Shown one piece after another: positions 50,478 to 58,146 of a stretch of 58,146 nt of DNA. Each line of letters starts with the position of its first letter. Position 1 is the first letter of the stretch. A model generated the notes under the pieces. The model ran no database searches, was not told where the DNA came from, and was given only the letters and a program-made list of their open reading frames with translations. The position numbers and the translations under genes are program-made. Origin of the DNA: Opitutia bacterium (GTDB lineage: Bacteria; Verrucomicrobiota; Verrucomicrobiia; Opitutales; T3Sed10-336); contig PWMU01000185.1 of the NCBI GenBank assembly GCA_003558065.1, positions 1 to 58,146 of the forward strand, in the 5' to 3' direction.

Positions 50478-51389
50478 TTATTCCGGATAGTCCAGGCCGC
50501 GTCGAATGGCGTCCGCCATGTCCACGTAGGGGCGCATCTCGGCCACGTCGTGGACCCGGACCATGTCGCATCCTCTGGCGATTCCCCAGACTATCGTCGC
50601 CCCGGTGCCTTCCAGGCGCCGGTCGACGGGGAGGTTGAGTACCCGGCCGATGGTGGATTTCCGGGAGGTCCCCAACAGAACCGGAAACCCGAGGGCGCGC
50701 AATCGATGGAGGTTTTTGAGCACTTCCAGATTGTGCCGCGGCGTCTTGCCGAAACCGAATCCCGGATCGAGCCAGATCCTTTCCGGGGCAACTCCGGCGG
50801 CTTTGGCCAGACTGATTCCGGTGTTCAAATCCATGAGGAGGTCCGTCCAGAAATCCTCGTACAGCGGTTTCCGCCGGTTGTGCATGATGATGACGGAACA
50901 CTTCCATTCAGCGGCGACGCGGGCCATCGGTGACGGTTCCAGGTTGGCGCAGTCCCGTTTGTTCGCCACGTGCTCGCGCCAGTCGGCCAGCAGAGCGGGA
51001 TTCATGCCCGAGGTGAGCCCCCGGACGTCGTTGATCAGGTCGGCTCCGGCTTCGAGGGCGGCGCGGGCGACCTCACTCTTGTACGTGTCCACCGAAACCG
51101 GGATATCGGGGTGGCGTTCACGGATGGCGGCGAGCACGGGGAGCAGGCGGTCCCGCTCCTCTTCGGCGGACACCGGCCGGGATCCCGGCCGGGTGGATTC
51201 CGCACCGATGTCCAGAATGTCGGCTCCACCCCGGATCATCTCTCCGGCGCGGTCGGCGGCTCTTTCCGGGCTCAGGTGGAGTCCGCCGTCGGAAAAGGAA
51301 TCGGGCGTCACATTGACGATGCCCATTAGGAGCGTTCGTTCTCCGATCGCCGGAAGCGCCCGGCCGTGAGGACCTTGCCAGCTTGTCAT
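50478..51389 (-). CDS. folP: Dihydropteroate synthase
   Basis: A 303-residue TIM-barrel enzyme that joins p-aminobenzoate to the pterin in folate synthesis. Motifs: MGIVNVTPDSFSDGG at the start, DIGAESTRPGS, ISVDTYKSEVARAALE, WLDPGFGFGKT, and LGTSRKSTIGR. Length and order are normal for FolP. It is convergent with the preceding gene. Confidence 0.96.
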   Translation of the reverse strand: MTSWQGPHGRALPAIGERTLLMGIVNVTPDSFSDGGLHLSPERAADRAGEMIRGGADILDIGAESTRPGSRPVSAEEERDRLLPVLAAIRERHPDIPVSVDTYKSEVARAALEAGADLINDVRGLTSGMNPALLADWREHVANKRDCANLEPSPMARVAAEWKCSVIIMHNRRKPLYEDFWTDLLMDLNTGISLAKAAGVAPERIWLDPGFGFGKTPRHNLEVLKNLHRLRALGFPVLLGTSRKSTIGRVLNLPVDRRLEGTGATIVWGIARGCDMVRVHDVAEMRPYVDMADAIRRGLDYPE

Positions 51390-51672
51390 ACAGGCAGGTT
51401 AGGTCCAGTTTACCGGAAATCCATTCAAATTTTCAGGGTTAACGGGATCCGTGTGAGTGGCCGTGCGGAACCAGACCGGAGATGGCGGATGCTGACAGAG
51501 GGAAAAAGCGCCGGGAGGGCGGGCGAAACGGTTCGAGATTCCGCCGATATTACCTGAATTAGAATGTTTTCCGCTTGCTTGAGCTCGATTAGTAGGCACC
51601 CTTTGGGTGTTTGTTTGTCTAATTACTTACCGCAACCGCTCAATTGGTTGATTTGGGAGGACTCTTTATCTT

Positions 51673-52773
51673 ATGCGTATTCGGAACCGGGACACTTTTC
51701 TTTTTATTTTCATTTACCACCTGCTGGTGGTTGCCTTACTCCCCTTTTTCGTCGGGGTGTTTTCGTGGTGGGCGGCATTGTTCTTCCTGGTTACGTTTAT
51801 AGTAGGCGGCCTTTCCATTACGGCCGGTTATCACCGGCTGTTTTCACATCGCGCCTACTCGGCGCACCCGCTCTATGAATGGACCGTCCTGCTGACTTCG
51901 ACACTGGGGCTGCAATGGTCCGCTCTGATGTGGTCGCACGACCACCGGCTGCATCATAATCATGTGGACGGAGACAAGGACCCGTATTCCATCAACAAGG
52001 GTTTCTGGTACGCGCACATTCTTTGGTTGTTTTCCTACCAGCGCGATTTTCAGGCGGGGCTCGTCGGAGATCTTATGAAGAATCCCCGGGTCATGTTTCA
52101 GGATCGCTATTACATACCGCTTGCGATCGCGGTTAATGGCGCCGTGTTTGGAATCGGCTGCCTTTTCCTTCACCCCCTCGCATCATTGTACGCCGGAGTC
52201 CTGCTGCGCGTCTTTGCGATCCACCACTGCACCTGGTTCATTAATTCACTCGCTCATACCTGGGGCGCCAAGACCTATGCCCGCGAGTTGAGTGCGGTTG
52301 ACAATGCCGTCATGGCATTTCTGACATTTGGGGAGGGGTATCATAATTATCACCACGTTTTCGCCGGCGATTACCGAAACGGGGTTCGCTGGTATCATTT
52401 TGATCCGACCAAGTGGGTCATCTGGACAGCGTCCAAGTTGGGAGTAGCCAACGCCCTGCGCACCGTGGACCGGGTGAGGATCCAGAAGAAACTGGTGCTG
52501 AAGGACAAGGAATTGCTTCTTGATCGTCTGAACAGGGAGTTCGACGAGTTTGCCGCGGAATTGTCAGAGAAAGTGGAGACGTTGGCGGCCCGTTTCGAAG
52601 ACAACGCGTCGGCCTTGATGGCCAAGCTCAAGGAATTCAATCAGGCGTCCAGAGAAAGCCGGTCGGCGCTGCGTGCCGATATCCGGCGCTTGCGCCGCGA
52701 GCTCCAGGCATCCTGGAAGGAATGGGTCTCCCTGACACGCGCAGCCACCAGCCAGTACGCTATCGCCCATTAG
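51673..52773 (+). CDS. Acyl-CoA/lipid desaturase with C-terminal coiled-coil tail
   Basis: A 366-residue membrane di-iron desaturase that puts a double bond (delta-9 type) into fatty acyl chains. The three His boxes are HRLFSH, HDHRLHH and HNYHH, each in the expected place, with four hydrophobic helices. From about residue 265 to the end comes an extra tail of some 100 residues, mostly helical and charged (LLDRLNREFDEFAAELSEKV, LRADIRRLRRELQAS), which ordinary desaturases lack. It may mediate binding to a partner such as an electron donor. GGGAGG precedes the ATG. Confidence 0.88.
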   Translation: MRIRNRDTFLFIFIYHLLVVALLPFFVGVFSWWAALFFLVTFIVGGLSITAGYHRLFSHRAYSAHPLYEWTVLLTSTLGLQWSALMWSHDHRLHHNHVDGDKDPYSINKGFWYAHILWLFSYQRDFQAGLVGDLMKNPRVMFQDRYYIPLAIAVNGAVFGIGCLFLHPLASLYAGVLLRVFAIHHCTWFINSLAHTWGAKTYARELSAVDNAVMAFLTFGEGYHNYHHVFAGDYRNGVRWYHFDPTKWVIWTASKLGVANALRTVDRVRIQKKLVLKDKELLLDRLNREFDEFAAELSEKVETLAARFEDNASALMAKLKEFNQASRESRSALRADIRRLRRELQASWKEWVSLTRAATSQYAIAH

Positions 52774-52916
52774 ATCGCGCGGATCGAGAGAGACGAGTGT
52801 TGGAGCGTCGCGGGCTGCAAGAGCAGGTTGAGTTGCGCCGCGGGCGCATCGACCGTGGGCCACGGTCTCCCGCGCTTTGATTTGACTCTGTGGCAGCGGG
52901 GTTCTACGCTGGCACA

Positions 52917-54305
52917 ATGACCGCCTCGACTTTCACCCATTCCTCCGGTGATTGGTCGTTATTCCCCGATTCGGTCCCCCCAGGGCGGGTTCTGTCAGAG
53001 CTGAGGAAGCACATCGTGGTCGATGGTTTTCAGGTCGTTATCGACCTTGAAAAGAGCCGGGGCCGGCGCATCGTCGATGCCGTTACCGGAAACAGCTATC
53101 TGGATATGTACAGCTTCTTCGCGTCGATGCCGATCGGGTTCAACCATCCTTATTTCGACGGTGTGAGCGTACGCGAGGATCTTATTGCGGCGGCCACCTG
53201 CAAGGTCGCCAATTCCGATGTCTATTCCGTGCCGTACGCGGAGTTTGTTTCCACCCTGAGCCGGGTGATGGGCCTGCCGCCTCTGGAACGCTACTTCTTT
53301 ATAGAGGGCGGCGCGGCGGCGGTCGAAAACACGCTGAAGGCGGCCATGGATTGGAAAGTTCGGAAAAATCTCGCCGCGGGAAAAGGGGAGCGGGGAACCG
53401 GGATCCTTCACTTCGAGCGCGCGTTCCACGGGCGCAGCGGGTACACCCTTGGTTTGACCAATACGGATCCGTCGAAAACCAACTATTTCGCGAAGTTTGA
53501 CTGGCCCCGGGTTCCCGCTCCCTGCCTGGATTTCACGCTTCCGGAGGGCGAGCGGGAAGACGATGCGCGAGACAGGGAGGCGGCTTCGGCGGAAAGGATC
53601 GAAGAGATTTTCAGGGAACGGTCCGCTGATATTGCGGCGATCATCACCGAGCCGATTCAGGCCGAAGGTGGAGACCGTCACTTTCGCAGGGAATGGTTTT
53701 GGAAACTTCGCGATCTCTGCGATCGCTACGATGTCCTGCTGATTTTTGACGAGGTGCAGACCGGGTTGGGAATGACCGGGCGCAACTGGTGCTGCGAGCA
53801 CTTCGATGTGCTGCCGGACATGATCGCCTTCGGGAAGAAGGCCCAGGTCTGCGGCGTGATGGCCGGTCCCCGGCTGGACGAAGTGGAGGAGAATTGTTTT
53901 CGTATCGGAGGCCGTATCAATTCCACATGGGGCGGGAACCTGGTCGACATGGTGCGAGCCACCCATTTCCTTCGGATCATCGAGCGCGAAAACCTGGTCG
54001 AAAACGCCCGGGAAATGGGCGCCTGCTTCCTGGCGCGGCTTCGGGAGGTGCAGGAAGAGGAGCCGCTGATTTCCCGTGCACGCGGTTGCGGCTTGATGCT
54101 CGCCTTCGACCTGCCCACCCCGGACCTGCGCGACGCCTTCTGGAAGGAGCTGTTCGCGAACGGTCTTCTGGCTCTGTGCTGCGGCGAGCGGTCGATTCGA
54201 TTCCGTCCGGTTCTCGATATTCGTTCGGAGGATATCGACGAGGCGATTGCTGCAATCCGCGCCCAGTGCCGCCGCACCGTCAGAAGCTCCGGAACCTCCC
54301 GCTGA
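52917..54305 (+). CDS. lat: L-lysine 6-aminotransferase
   Basis: 462 residues of the class III PLP aminotransferase family. The PLP Lys is in FGKKAQVCG, the Asp in LLIFDEVQTGLGMTG. The lysine 6-aminotransferase group is marked by YLDMYSFFASMPIGFNHP near residue 65. It moves the epsilon amino group of lysine to 2-oxoglutarate, giving aminoadipate semialdehyde. The aldehyde dehydrogenase gene 14 bases downstream on the same strand takes the product on. The Met at 52917 is chosen over an earlier in-frame GTG. Confidence 0.9.
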   Translation: MTASTFTHSSGDWSLFPDSVPPGRVLSELRKHIVVDGFQVVIDLEKSRGRRIVDAVTGNSYLDMYSFFASMPIGFNHPYFDGVSVREDLIAAATCKVANSDVYSVPYAEFVSTLSRVMGLPPLERYFFIEGGAAAVENTLKAAMDWKVRKNLAAGKGERGTGILHFERAFHGRSGYTLGLTNTDPSKTNYFAKFDWPRVPAPCLDFTLPEGEREDDARDREAASAERIEEIFRERSADIAAIITEPIQAEGGDRHFRREWFWKLRDLCDRYDVLLIFDEVQTGLGMTGRNWCCEHFDVLPDMIAFGKKAQVCGVMAGPRLDEVEENCFRIGGRINSTWGGNLVDMVRATHFLRIIERENLVENAREMGACFLARLREVQEEEPLISRARGCGLMLAFDLPTPDLRDAFWKELFANGLLALCCGERSIRFRPVLDIRSEDIDEAIAAIRAQCRRTVRSSGTSR

Positions 54306-54319
54306 AAGGGGCCTTTGCT

Positions 54320-55843
54320 ATGAAAGAGATCCTTGACGCCGCAGGTCTGAAAACGAAAAACCCCGGGGTCTTTTCCGGGGAATGGGGTGGGAAGGGAGAA
54401 ACTTTTGAATGCAGGTCTCCCGGTAATGGCAGGGTGATTGCCTCCGTGCGATTTGGAGACGCGGGTGATTGTGAAACCGCTATCGACCGCGCGTCCGAGG
54501 CCTTCCGGAAATGGCGTCTCGTTCCCGCGCCGAAACGGGGAGAGACCGTCCGGCTCTTCTGCAATGCCGTCCGTGAGCGCAAGGGCGACCTGGCCCGTCT
54601 GCTGGCGTTGGAGTGCGGGAAGATCCTTGCGGAGGCCGAGGGGGAGATTCAGGAGGTGATCGATATTTGCGATTTTGCCCTGGGACTGTCCCGGCAGCTT
54701 TACGGGCTCACCCTCGCTTCCGAACGCCCGTCGCACCGCCTGATGGAGCAGTGGCACCCGCTGGGGCCGGTCGGGGTGATTACGGCTTTTAACTTTCCGG
54801 CCGCGGTCTGGTCCTGGAACAGTGTCTTGGCATCGGTTTGCGGCGATTCGTTGATTTGGAAGCCTTCGGAGAAAGCGCCGCTCATGGCCGCGGCGCTGAC
54901 GAAAATCGCCGAGTACGCCTGCCGTGAAAGCGGGGCCGATCCTGCGGTATTCTCCCTCTGCTGCGGCCTTCCCGGTGATGTCGGGACGAAAATGATCGAG
55001 GACCGACGTCTGCCGTTGATTTCAGCCACCGGCTCATGCCGCATGGGCGCCGCGGTGGCAAAAGTCGTCCACGGACGGCTCGGGCGGACACTCCTTGAGT
55101 TGGGCGGGAACAACGCGGTCGTGGTCACGCCGTCGGCGCCGATGGACCTGGCCGTACGGGCGATTTTTTTCGGCGCCGTCGGCACGGCCGGTCAGCGTTG
55201 CACCACGACGCGCCGGGTTATCGTTCACGAATCCAGGTTGGAGGAGCTGAAAGAGGTGTTGCTCAAGGCATATGGATCGGTCAGGATCGGCGACCCGCTC
55301 GATCCGAAGACCGTGATGGGGCCGCTGATCGACCGTGAGGCCGTGGACGCGATGGCCCAGGCCCTTGTCAGGCTGAAAACCGAGGGAGGAGAGGTCCTCT
55401 ACGGGGGCGAGCCGCTCGAGGGGAGTGCGTATCCGGGAGGCTGTTACGTGACCCCGTGTCTCGCCCGGGCGGAGAACCATTTTCCATTGGTGCAGGAGGA
55501 GACTTTCGCCCCCATACTCTACCTTATCACTTATCGCGAATTTGACGAAGCGATCGCATTAAACAACGACGTGCCCCAGGGATTCAGCTCGGCCATCTTC
55601 ACCGCCGATATGCGTGAAGCCGAACATTTCGTGGGGCCGGGCGGAAGCGACTGTGGGCTGGCCAACGTCAACGCCGGTACCAGCGGCGCCGAGATTGGCG
55701 GAGCCTTCGGCGGTGAGAAAGCCACCGGCGGCGGCCGCGAGAGCGGCACCGACGCCTGGAAGAACTATATGCGGCGCCAGACCAATACCATCAACTACTC
55801 CGACGAACTGCCCCTCGCCCAGGGAATCAACTTCGAAGCGTAG
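54320..55843 (+). CDS. amaB: Aminoadipate-semialdehyde dehydrogenase (ALDH7-like)
   Basis: 507 residues of the aldehyde dehydrogenase superfamily. The catalytic Cys is in GTAGQRCTTTRR (about residue 295), the Glu in LLELGGNNAVVV (about 262), and cofactor-binding residues in FNFPAAVWSWN (about 157). Length and motifs fit the ALDH7A1/AmaB group that oxidises aminoadipate semialdehyde. With the upstream aminotransferase this forms a two-step lysine-to-aminoadipate operon. The frame runs open far upstream over the aminotransferase, but the conserved part starts here. Confidence 0.9.
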   Translation: MKEILDAAGLKTKNPGVFSGEWGGKGETFECRSPGNGRVIASVRFGDAGDCETAIDRASEAFRKWRLVPAPKRGETVRLFCNAVRERKGDLARLLALECGKILAEAEGEIQEVIDICDFALGLSRQLYGLTLASERPSHRLMEQWHPLGPVGVITAFNFPAAVWSWNSVLASVCGDSLIWKPSEKAPLMAAALTKIAEYACRESGADPAVFSLCCGLPGDVGTKMIEDRRLPLISATGSCRMGAAVAKVVHGRLGRTLLELGGNNAVVVTPSAPMDLAVRAIFFGAVGTAGQRCTTTRRVIVHESRLEELKEVLLKAYGSVRIGDPLDPKTVMGPLIDREAVDAMAQALVRLKTEGGEVLYGGEPLEGSAYPGGCYVTPCLARAENHFPLVQEETFAPILYLITYREFDEAIALNNDVPQGFSSAIFTADMREAEHFVGPGGSDCGLANVNAGTSGAEIGGAFGGEKATGGGRESGTDAWKNYMRRQTNTINYSDELPLAQGINFEA

Positions 55844-56510
55844 ACGCCGGGCAGGAGGCAGGAAGAAAACGCTGAAACGCTGAAAAGCTGACAGGGGGCA
55901 GGGGAATTATGAAGTTGCGTTTGTTGCTTCGTCATCTCCGTTTCACCACAAGAGCTTAAACCACTTCGTGCATTATGTGTAATTTGCGGTTGGAAGTTCC
56001 TCTCCGAAATAATGATTTTGCCAATTCCCCAGTAGGAGGACAACAGGGGAAGTATACCTCCCTGCATCAAGTTTTCGGATTCTCCTGCCGCCCGTCTTCT
56101 ATTTCATTCCTCTCTTGAGAGGGGGCCAGCCGCAAGGCTGGCGGGGTGTGTTTTCCGAAAACTTGATGACGTGCAGTATAGTTTGTATTCTTTCCGAACG
56201 AATAACGAATCACGAGTAACGAATCATGGCTACCGCTTCGCTCACCGAAGATAAGCGAACAAGCAACTACTTCCGCTCTTGTTAGTAGCCCGCGGAATTT
56301 CAGGCGCCGGCGATTAGGGTTTCCGGAGGTTATTTGTCGGGATTTCCTTCCGGATGTAGGGGGCTTTGTAAAATGAATATGAAAAAGCGGCGATAAATTT
56401 GTAAAACTGTTGTTGACCAGAGGATTACGCTTGTTGAGCTGCCGTGTTCGGTGAAGGTTGGGGCTGCGTTGAATCCTTTCCTTTTCCGGAAACGATCGGC
56501 GGAAGAACCA
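55844..56510. other. Intergenic region with repeats
   Basis: 667 bases without a clear gene. It contains a family A piece (GGGGTGTGTTTTCCGAAAAC then TTGATGA, 56143-56169) and four units of the heptamer (ACGAATAACGAATCACGAGT then AACGAATC, 56200-56226), the only heptamers seen outside the lasso cluster. A direct GCTGAAACGCTGAAAAGCTG run occurs near 55871. Family A pieces and heptamers so close together suggest a repeat-insertion hotspot. Confidence 0.55.
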
Positions 56511-57332
56511 ATGAGCTCCCTGGAAACATTTCCCGTGCCTTATGTCAGGTCGCAGACTGTCGATTCGCAAGCGAGCGACGGCGATCTCTTTCTCAGATTT
56601 CCTCGCGGGCTCTGTTCGGTGATGCACGCCCGAACCGGAGAACATGAGCGGGCTTTCTACGCTCGTTACCTCAATGACATTCAGTTTCTGATCGATCATG
56701 ACAGGGGTTTGTGGTTTGATCGCCGGCTGTGCTGGGCCAGCGAAGACCATCCGGTTATTGAGTTTGATCCGGAATGGCTCACGTTTATTTTTCCGCCGAA
56801 AGAGCATACGCAACTGGGATTGTTTGCCTGGTATTGGCTTTGGGTTGAGGCCGACCGAAGGCTGTCGGTCTCGCGGTTTGCGTTTGAAGAGCTTGAAGCC
56901 GCTTACTCCGCGGCAACGGGTCCTCATACGGATTCGTTCGCGGAACTCTACCCTTTTGTGGACGGAATCAATCGCGCCCTGGACGGAAAAGGGGGGAGCG
57001 ATCCGTCCCTGGACGGCTATTTGCTCGATGCGAGTGATGCTCGTGATTTTCGCAGCCGGCTTCAGGGTGAGCGGCTTTGGTTCATGAATCTTTTGATCGA
57101 TTACGAGCCGTTGGTCTTCGACCCGGCGCAAGCGCCCGACGAGGTTCCCGCCTTTTCGGTCCGGCTCTACCGGGTTGCCGGGGAAGAGTCCCTGGGCAAT
57201 GTGTCCGGTCAGCTGCGGGCGGTTTTTCGCGACGGCTCGTGGAAAATTGATTTCGCGCGCGCGGCCAACCCACGGGCTTCCGTGGACCGGCCCCATCCCG
57301 AGCCCATGCCGATTCGTGCGGAGTGGTCCTGA
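56511..57332 (+). CDS. Hypothetical protein
   Basis: About 273 residues; I do not recognise the family. It is rich in Trp, Tyr, Phe and Asp (RLCWASEDHPVIEFDPEWLT, LFAWYWLWVEADRRLSVSRF), has no signal peptide or membrane helix, and looks soluble. The frame can also open at GTG 56451; the ATG at 56511 is the simpler start. No neighbour gives a hint of function, and it is surrounded by repeats and an IS remnant, so it may be a recent arrival. Confidence 0.6.
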   Translation: MSSLETFPVPYVRSQTVDSQASDGDLFLRFPRGLCSVMHARTGEHERAFYARYLNDIQFLIDHDRGLWFDRRLCWASEDHPVIEFDPEWLTFIFPPKEHTQLGLFAWYWLWVEADRRLSVSRFAFEELEAAYSAATGPHTDSFAELYPFVDGINRALDGKGGSDPSLDGYLLDASDARDFRSRLQGERLWFMNLLIDYEPLVFDPAQAPDEVPAFSVRLYRVAGEESLGNVSGQLRAVFRDGSWKIDFARAANPRASVDRPHPEPMPIRAEWS

Positions 57333-57454
57333 AGGAGGCGAAAAACCGGATCGTTGCTGTTTGCTCCTGTAGGAGCGGGTCTAATCCAAATGGCGCGGTT
57401 AGGGGCTCGACCGGAGGGATTGGGCTTATGGAGAGTGTGAGATTCAGGCCGCTT

Positions 57455-57493
57455 GGTCGACACACCCCACCATGCTGGCGCATGGTCCCCCCC
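57455..57493 (-). repeat. Dispersed repeat family A, inverted fragment
   Basis: The minus strand reads ACCATGCGCCAGCATGGTGG then GGTGTGT, close to 15346-15371. It ends just before the transposase remnant. Confidence 0.55.
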
Positions 57494-57497
57494 TCTC

Positions 57498-57782
57498 TCA
57501 AGAGCTGGTCATTACCCATATTCCGGGTCGCGGGACACTGCCCTGCTCTTCAGCCAAATGCCGGTCGTGCTGGGAGCGCACCAGCAAATGGGCCGGGTTG
57601 TCTTCGTTGGAAAATCTTTCAAAAAGCTCGTAAATGCCGGCCTCGCGGTCCCCGACACTCACGAGCATCGTTTCGGGGAGGCGAGCCTGAATCGCGCAGG
57701 CGTCCTCATAGCTCTTGAGCCACTTGTTGCTTTCTTTTTGCTCGATCGGGAGCTTTTTGCGCCGGTGTTTTGATGCGATCAA
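57498..57782 (-). pseudogene. IS4-family transposase remnant
   Basis: A 94-residue fragment with PIEQKESNKWLKSYEDACAI, then MLVSVGDREAGIYELFERF and AHLLVRSQHDRHLAEEQ. This is the middle of an IS4-type DDE transposase, with the second catalytic Asp in DREAGIY. The beginning and end, including the YREK catalytic Glu region, are missing, and the frame is lost on both sides, so it is an inactive relic. Confidence 0.8.
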
Positions 57783-57912
57783 GGATCTCTTCGGTAAACT
57801 TCGGTCGGCTGTGTTTCATCATTGGCCAACCAGCTTGTACGAAAGACTCGATAGGGTTCCGCAACAAATTTATGAACAATGCCCAGCTCTAAAAAGAGGG
57901 GGGGACCGTTCG

Positions 57913-58146
57913 CTAGTGTAGCCCGCCACAAATAATGTAAATGATCCAACCCGGTGGAGTCGGCGGCAAGAGCCCGTAGGGATGCCGCTTGCCGGCATCC
58001 GCCACGGAGGTCGCAAGCGACCTCCCTACGAAAAGGACCGGCGTGAGATCCGAGACCGATTTGCGCGGCGCTTGCGGCCCAATGGAACCGTTCGATCAGC
58101 CGGAAACCTCCAAATAAGTTACAGACCGCTTGGCGGGCTACACTAG
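57913..58146. mobile_element. MITE-like element with 16-bp terminal inverted repeats
   Basis: CTAGTGTAGCCCGCCA at the left end is mirrored exactly by TGGCGGGCTACACTAG at the right end, which is also the last base of the window. The outer CTAG is itself a palindrome and could be a 4-bp target duplication, leaving 12-bp inverted ends. The 234-bp unit codes for nothing, and inside has palindromic pieces (GGATGCCG-CTTGC-CGGCATCC; GGAGGTCGC-AA-GCGACCTCC). These traits fit a non-autonomous miniature transposable element. Confidence 0.75.

Noticed and set aside
53789-54319. N-terminal extension of the aldehyde dehydrogenase over the aminotransferase
   Set aside because: It is an out-of-frame reading of the aminotransferase gene; the ALDH family starts at 54320.

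Overview
The window is about 58 kb of moderately high-GC DNA from a Gram-negative-type bacterium. Several traits point to the phylum Verrucomicrobiota (Opitutae/Puniceicoccales-like). There are large secreted proteins with LamG, FN3 and beta-propeller modules, a shared C-terminal module of the type DG(I/V)PNLLKYALGLNP, and an H-X9-DG-type pseudopilin. There is also a PmoA/DUF6807 lipoprotein and a dense set of small palindromic intergenic repeats. The phylum assignment is an inference from protein style, not from a marker gene.

Layout. 0-7.7 kb: the end of an ABC exporter, a polysaccharide deacetylase, an SGNH hydrolase, a GNAT protein, a small-molecule kinase-like protein, a GT2 glycosyltransferase and an unknown protein. 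This looks like the edge of an exopolysaccharide locus, and 4.3-7.7 kb is visibly AT-richer. 7.7-14.7 kb: two very large secreted proteins. 15.5-26.7 kb: a lasso-peptide (RiPP) biosynthetic cluster. 26.9-29.9 kb: a pseudopilin coupled to a secreted YWTD-type propeller. 30-42.9 kb: housekeeping and metabolic genes (serS, DUF192, M24 peptidase, PQQ-type sugar dehydrogenase, HAD phosphatase, alr, hisI, rhomboid, DUF6807, enolase superfamily, J-domain-like). 43.3-51.4 kb: a SulP transporter, tRNA-Ser(CGA) in a recombination scar, a CPA2 antiporter, an NtrC-type regulator, a PstS-like protein and folP. 51.6-55.8 kb: a desaturase and a lysine-degradation pair (lysine 6-aminotransferase plus aminoadipate-semialdehyde dehydrogenase). 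56-58 kb: one orphan protein, an IS4 transposase remnant and a MITE-like element.

The most interesting system is the lasso cluster. On the minus strand a TTGACA promoter precedes PqqD/RRE (B1), the transglutaminase-like leader peptidase (B2) and an ABC exporter, followed by two asparagine-synthetase-like cyclases. Then comes a separately promoted 51-codon gene too short for ordinary gene calling. It encodes a textbook lasso precursor: leader Y-x2-P-x-L-x3-G-x4-L-T, and a core with a single acidic residue 8 or 9 positions in. A strong intrinsic terminator follows it. Beyond it lie a phosphoribosyltransferase fold fused to a C-terminal PqqD/RRE-like domain, an HPr-kinase-like lasso kinase and, convergently, a PF14907-type nucleotidyltransferase. 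The RRE fused to the PRTase suggests a leader-guided tailoring enzyme, which I do not know to be described. Heptanucleotide (ACGARTA) arrays in opposite orientations flank gene junctions inside this cluster.

All functional calls come from reading translated sequence. No database search was run.
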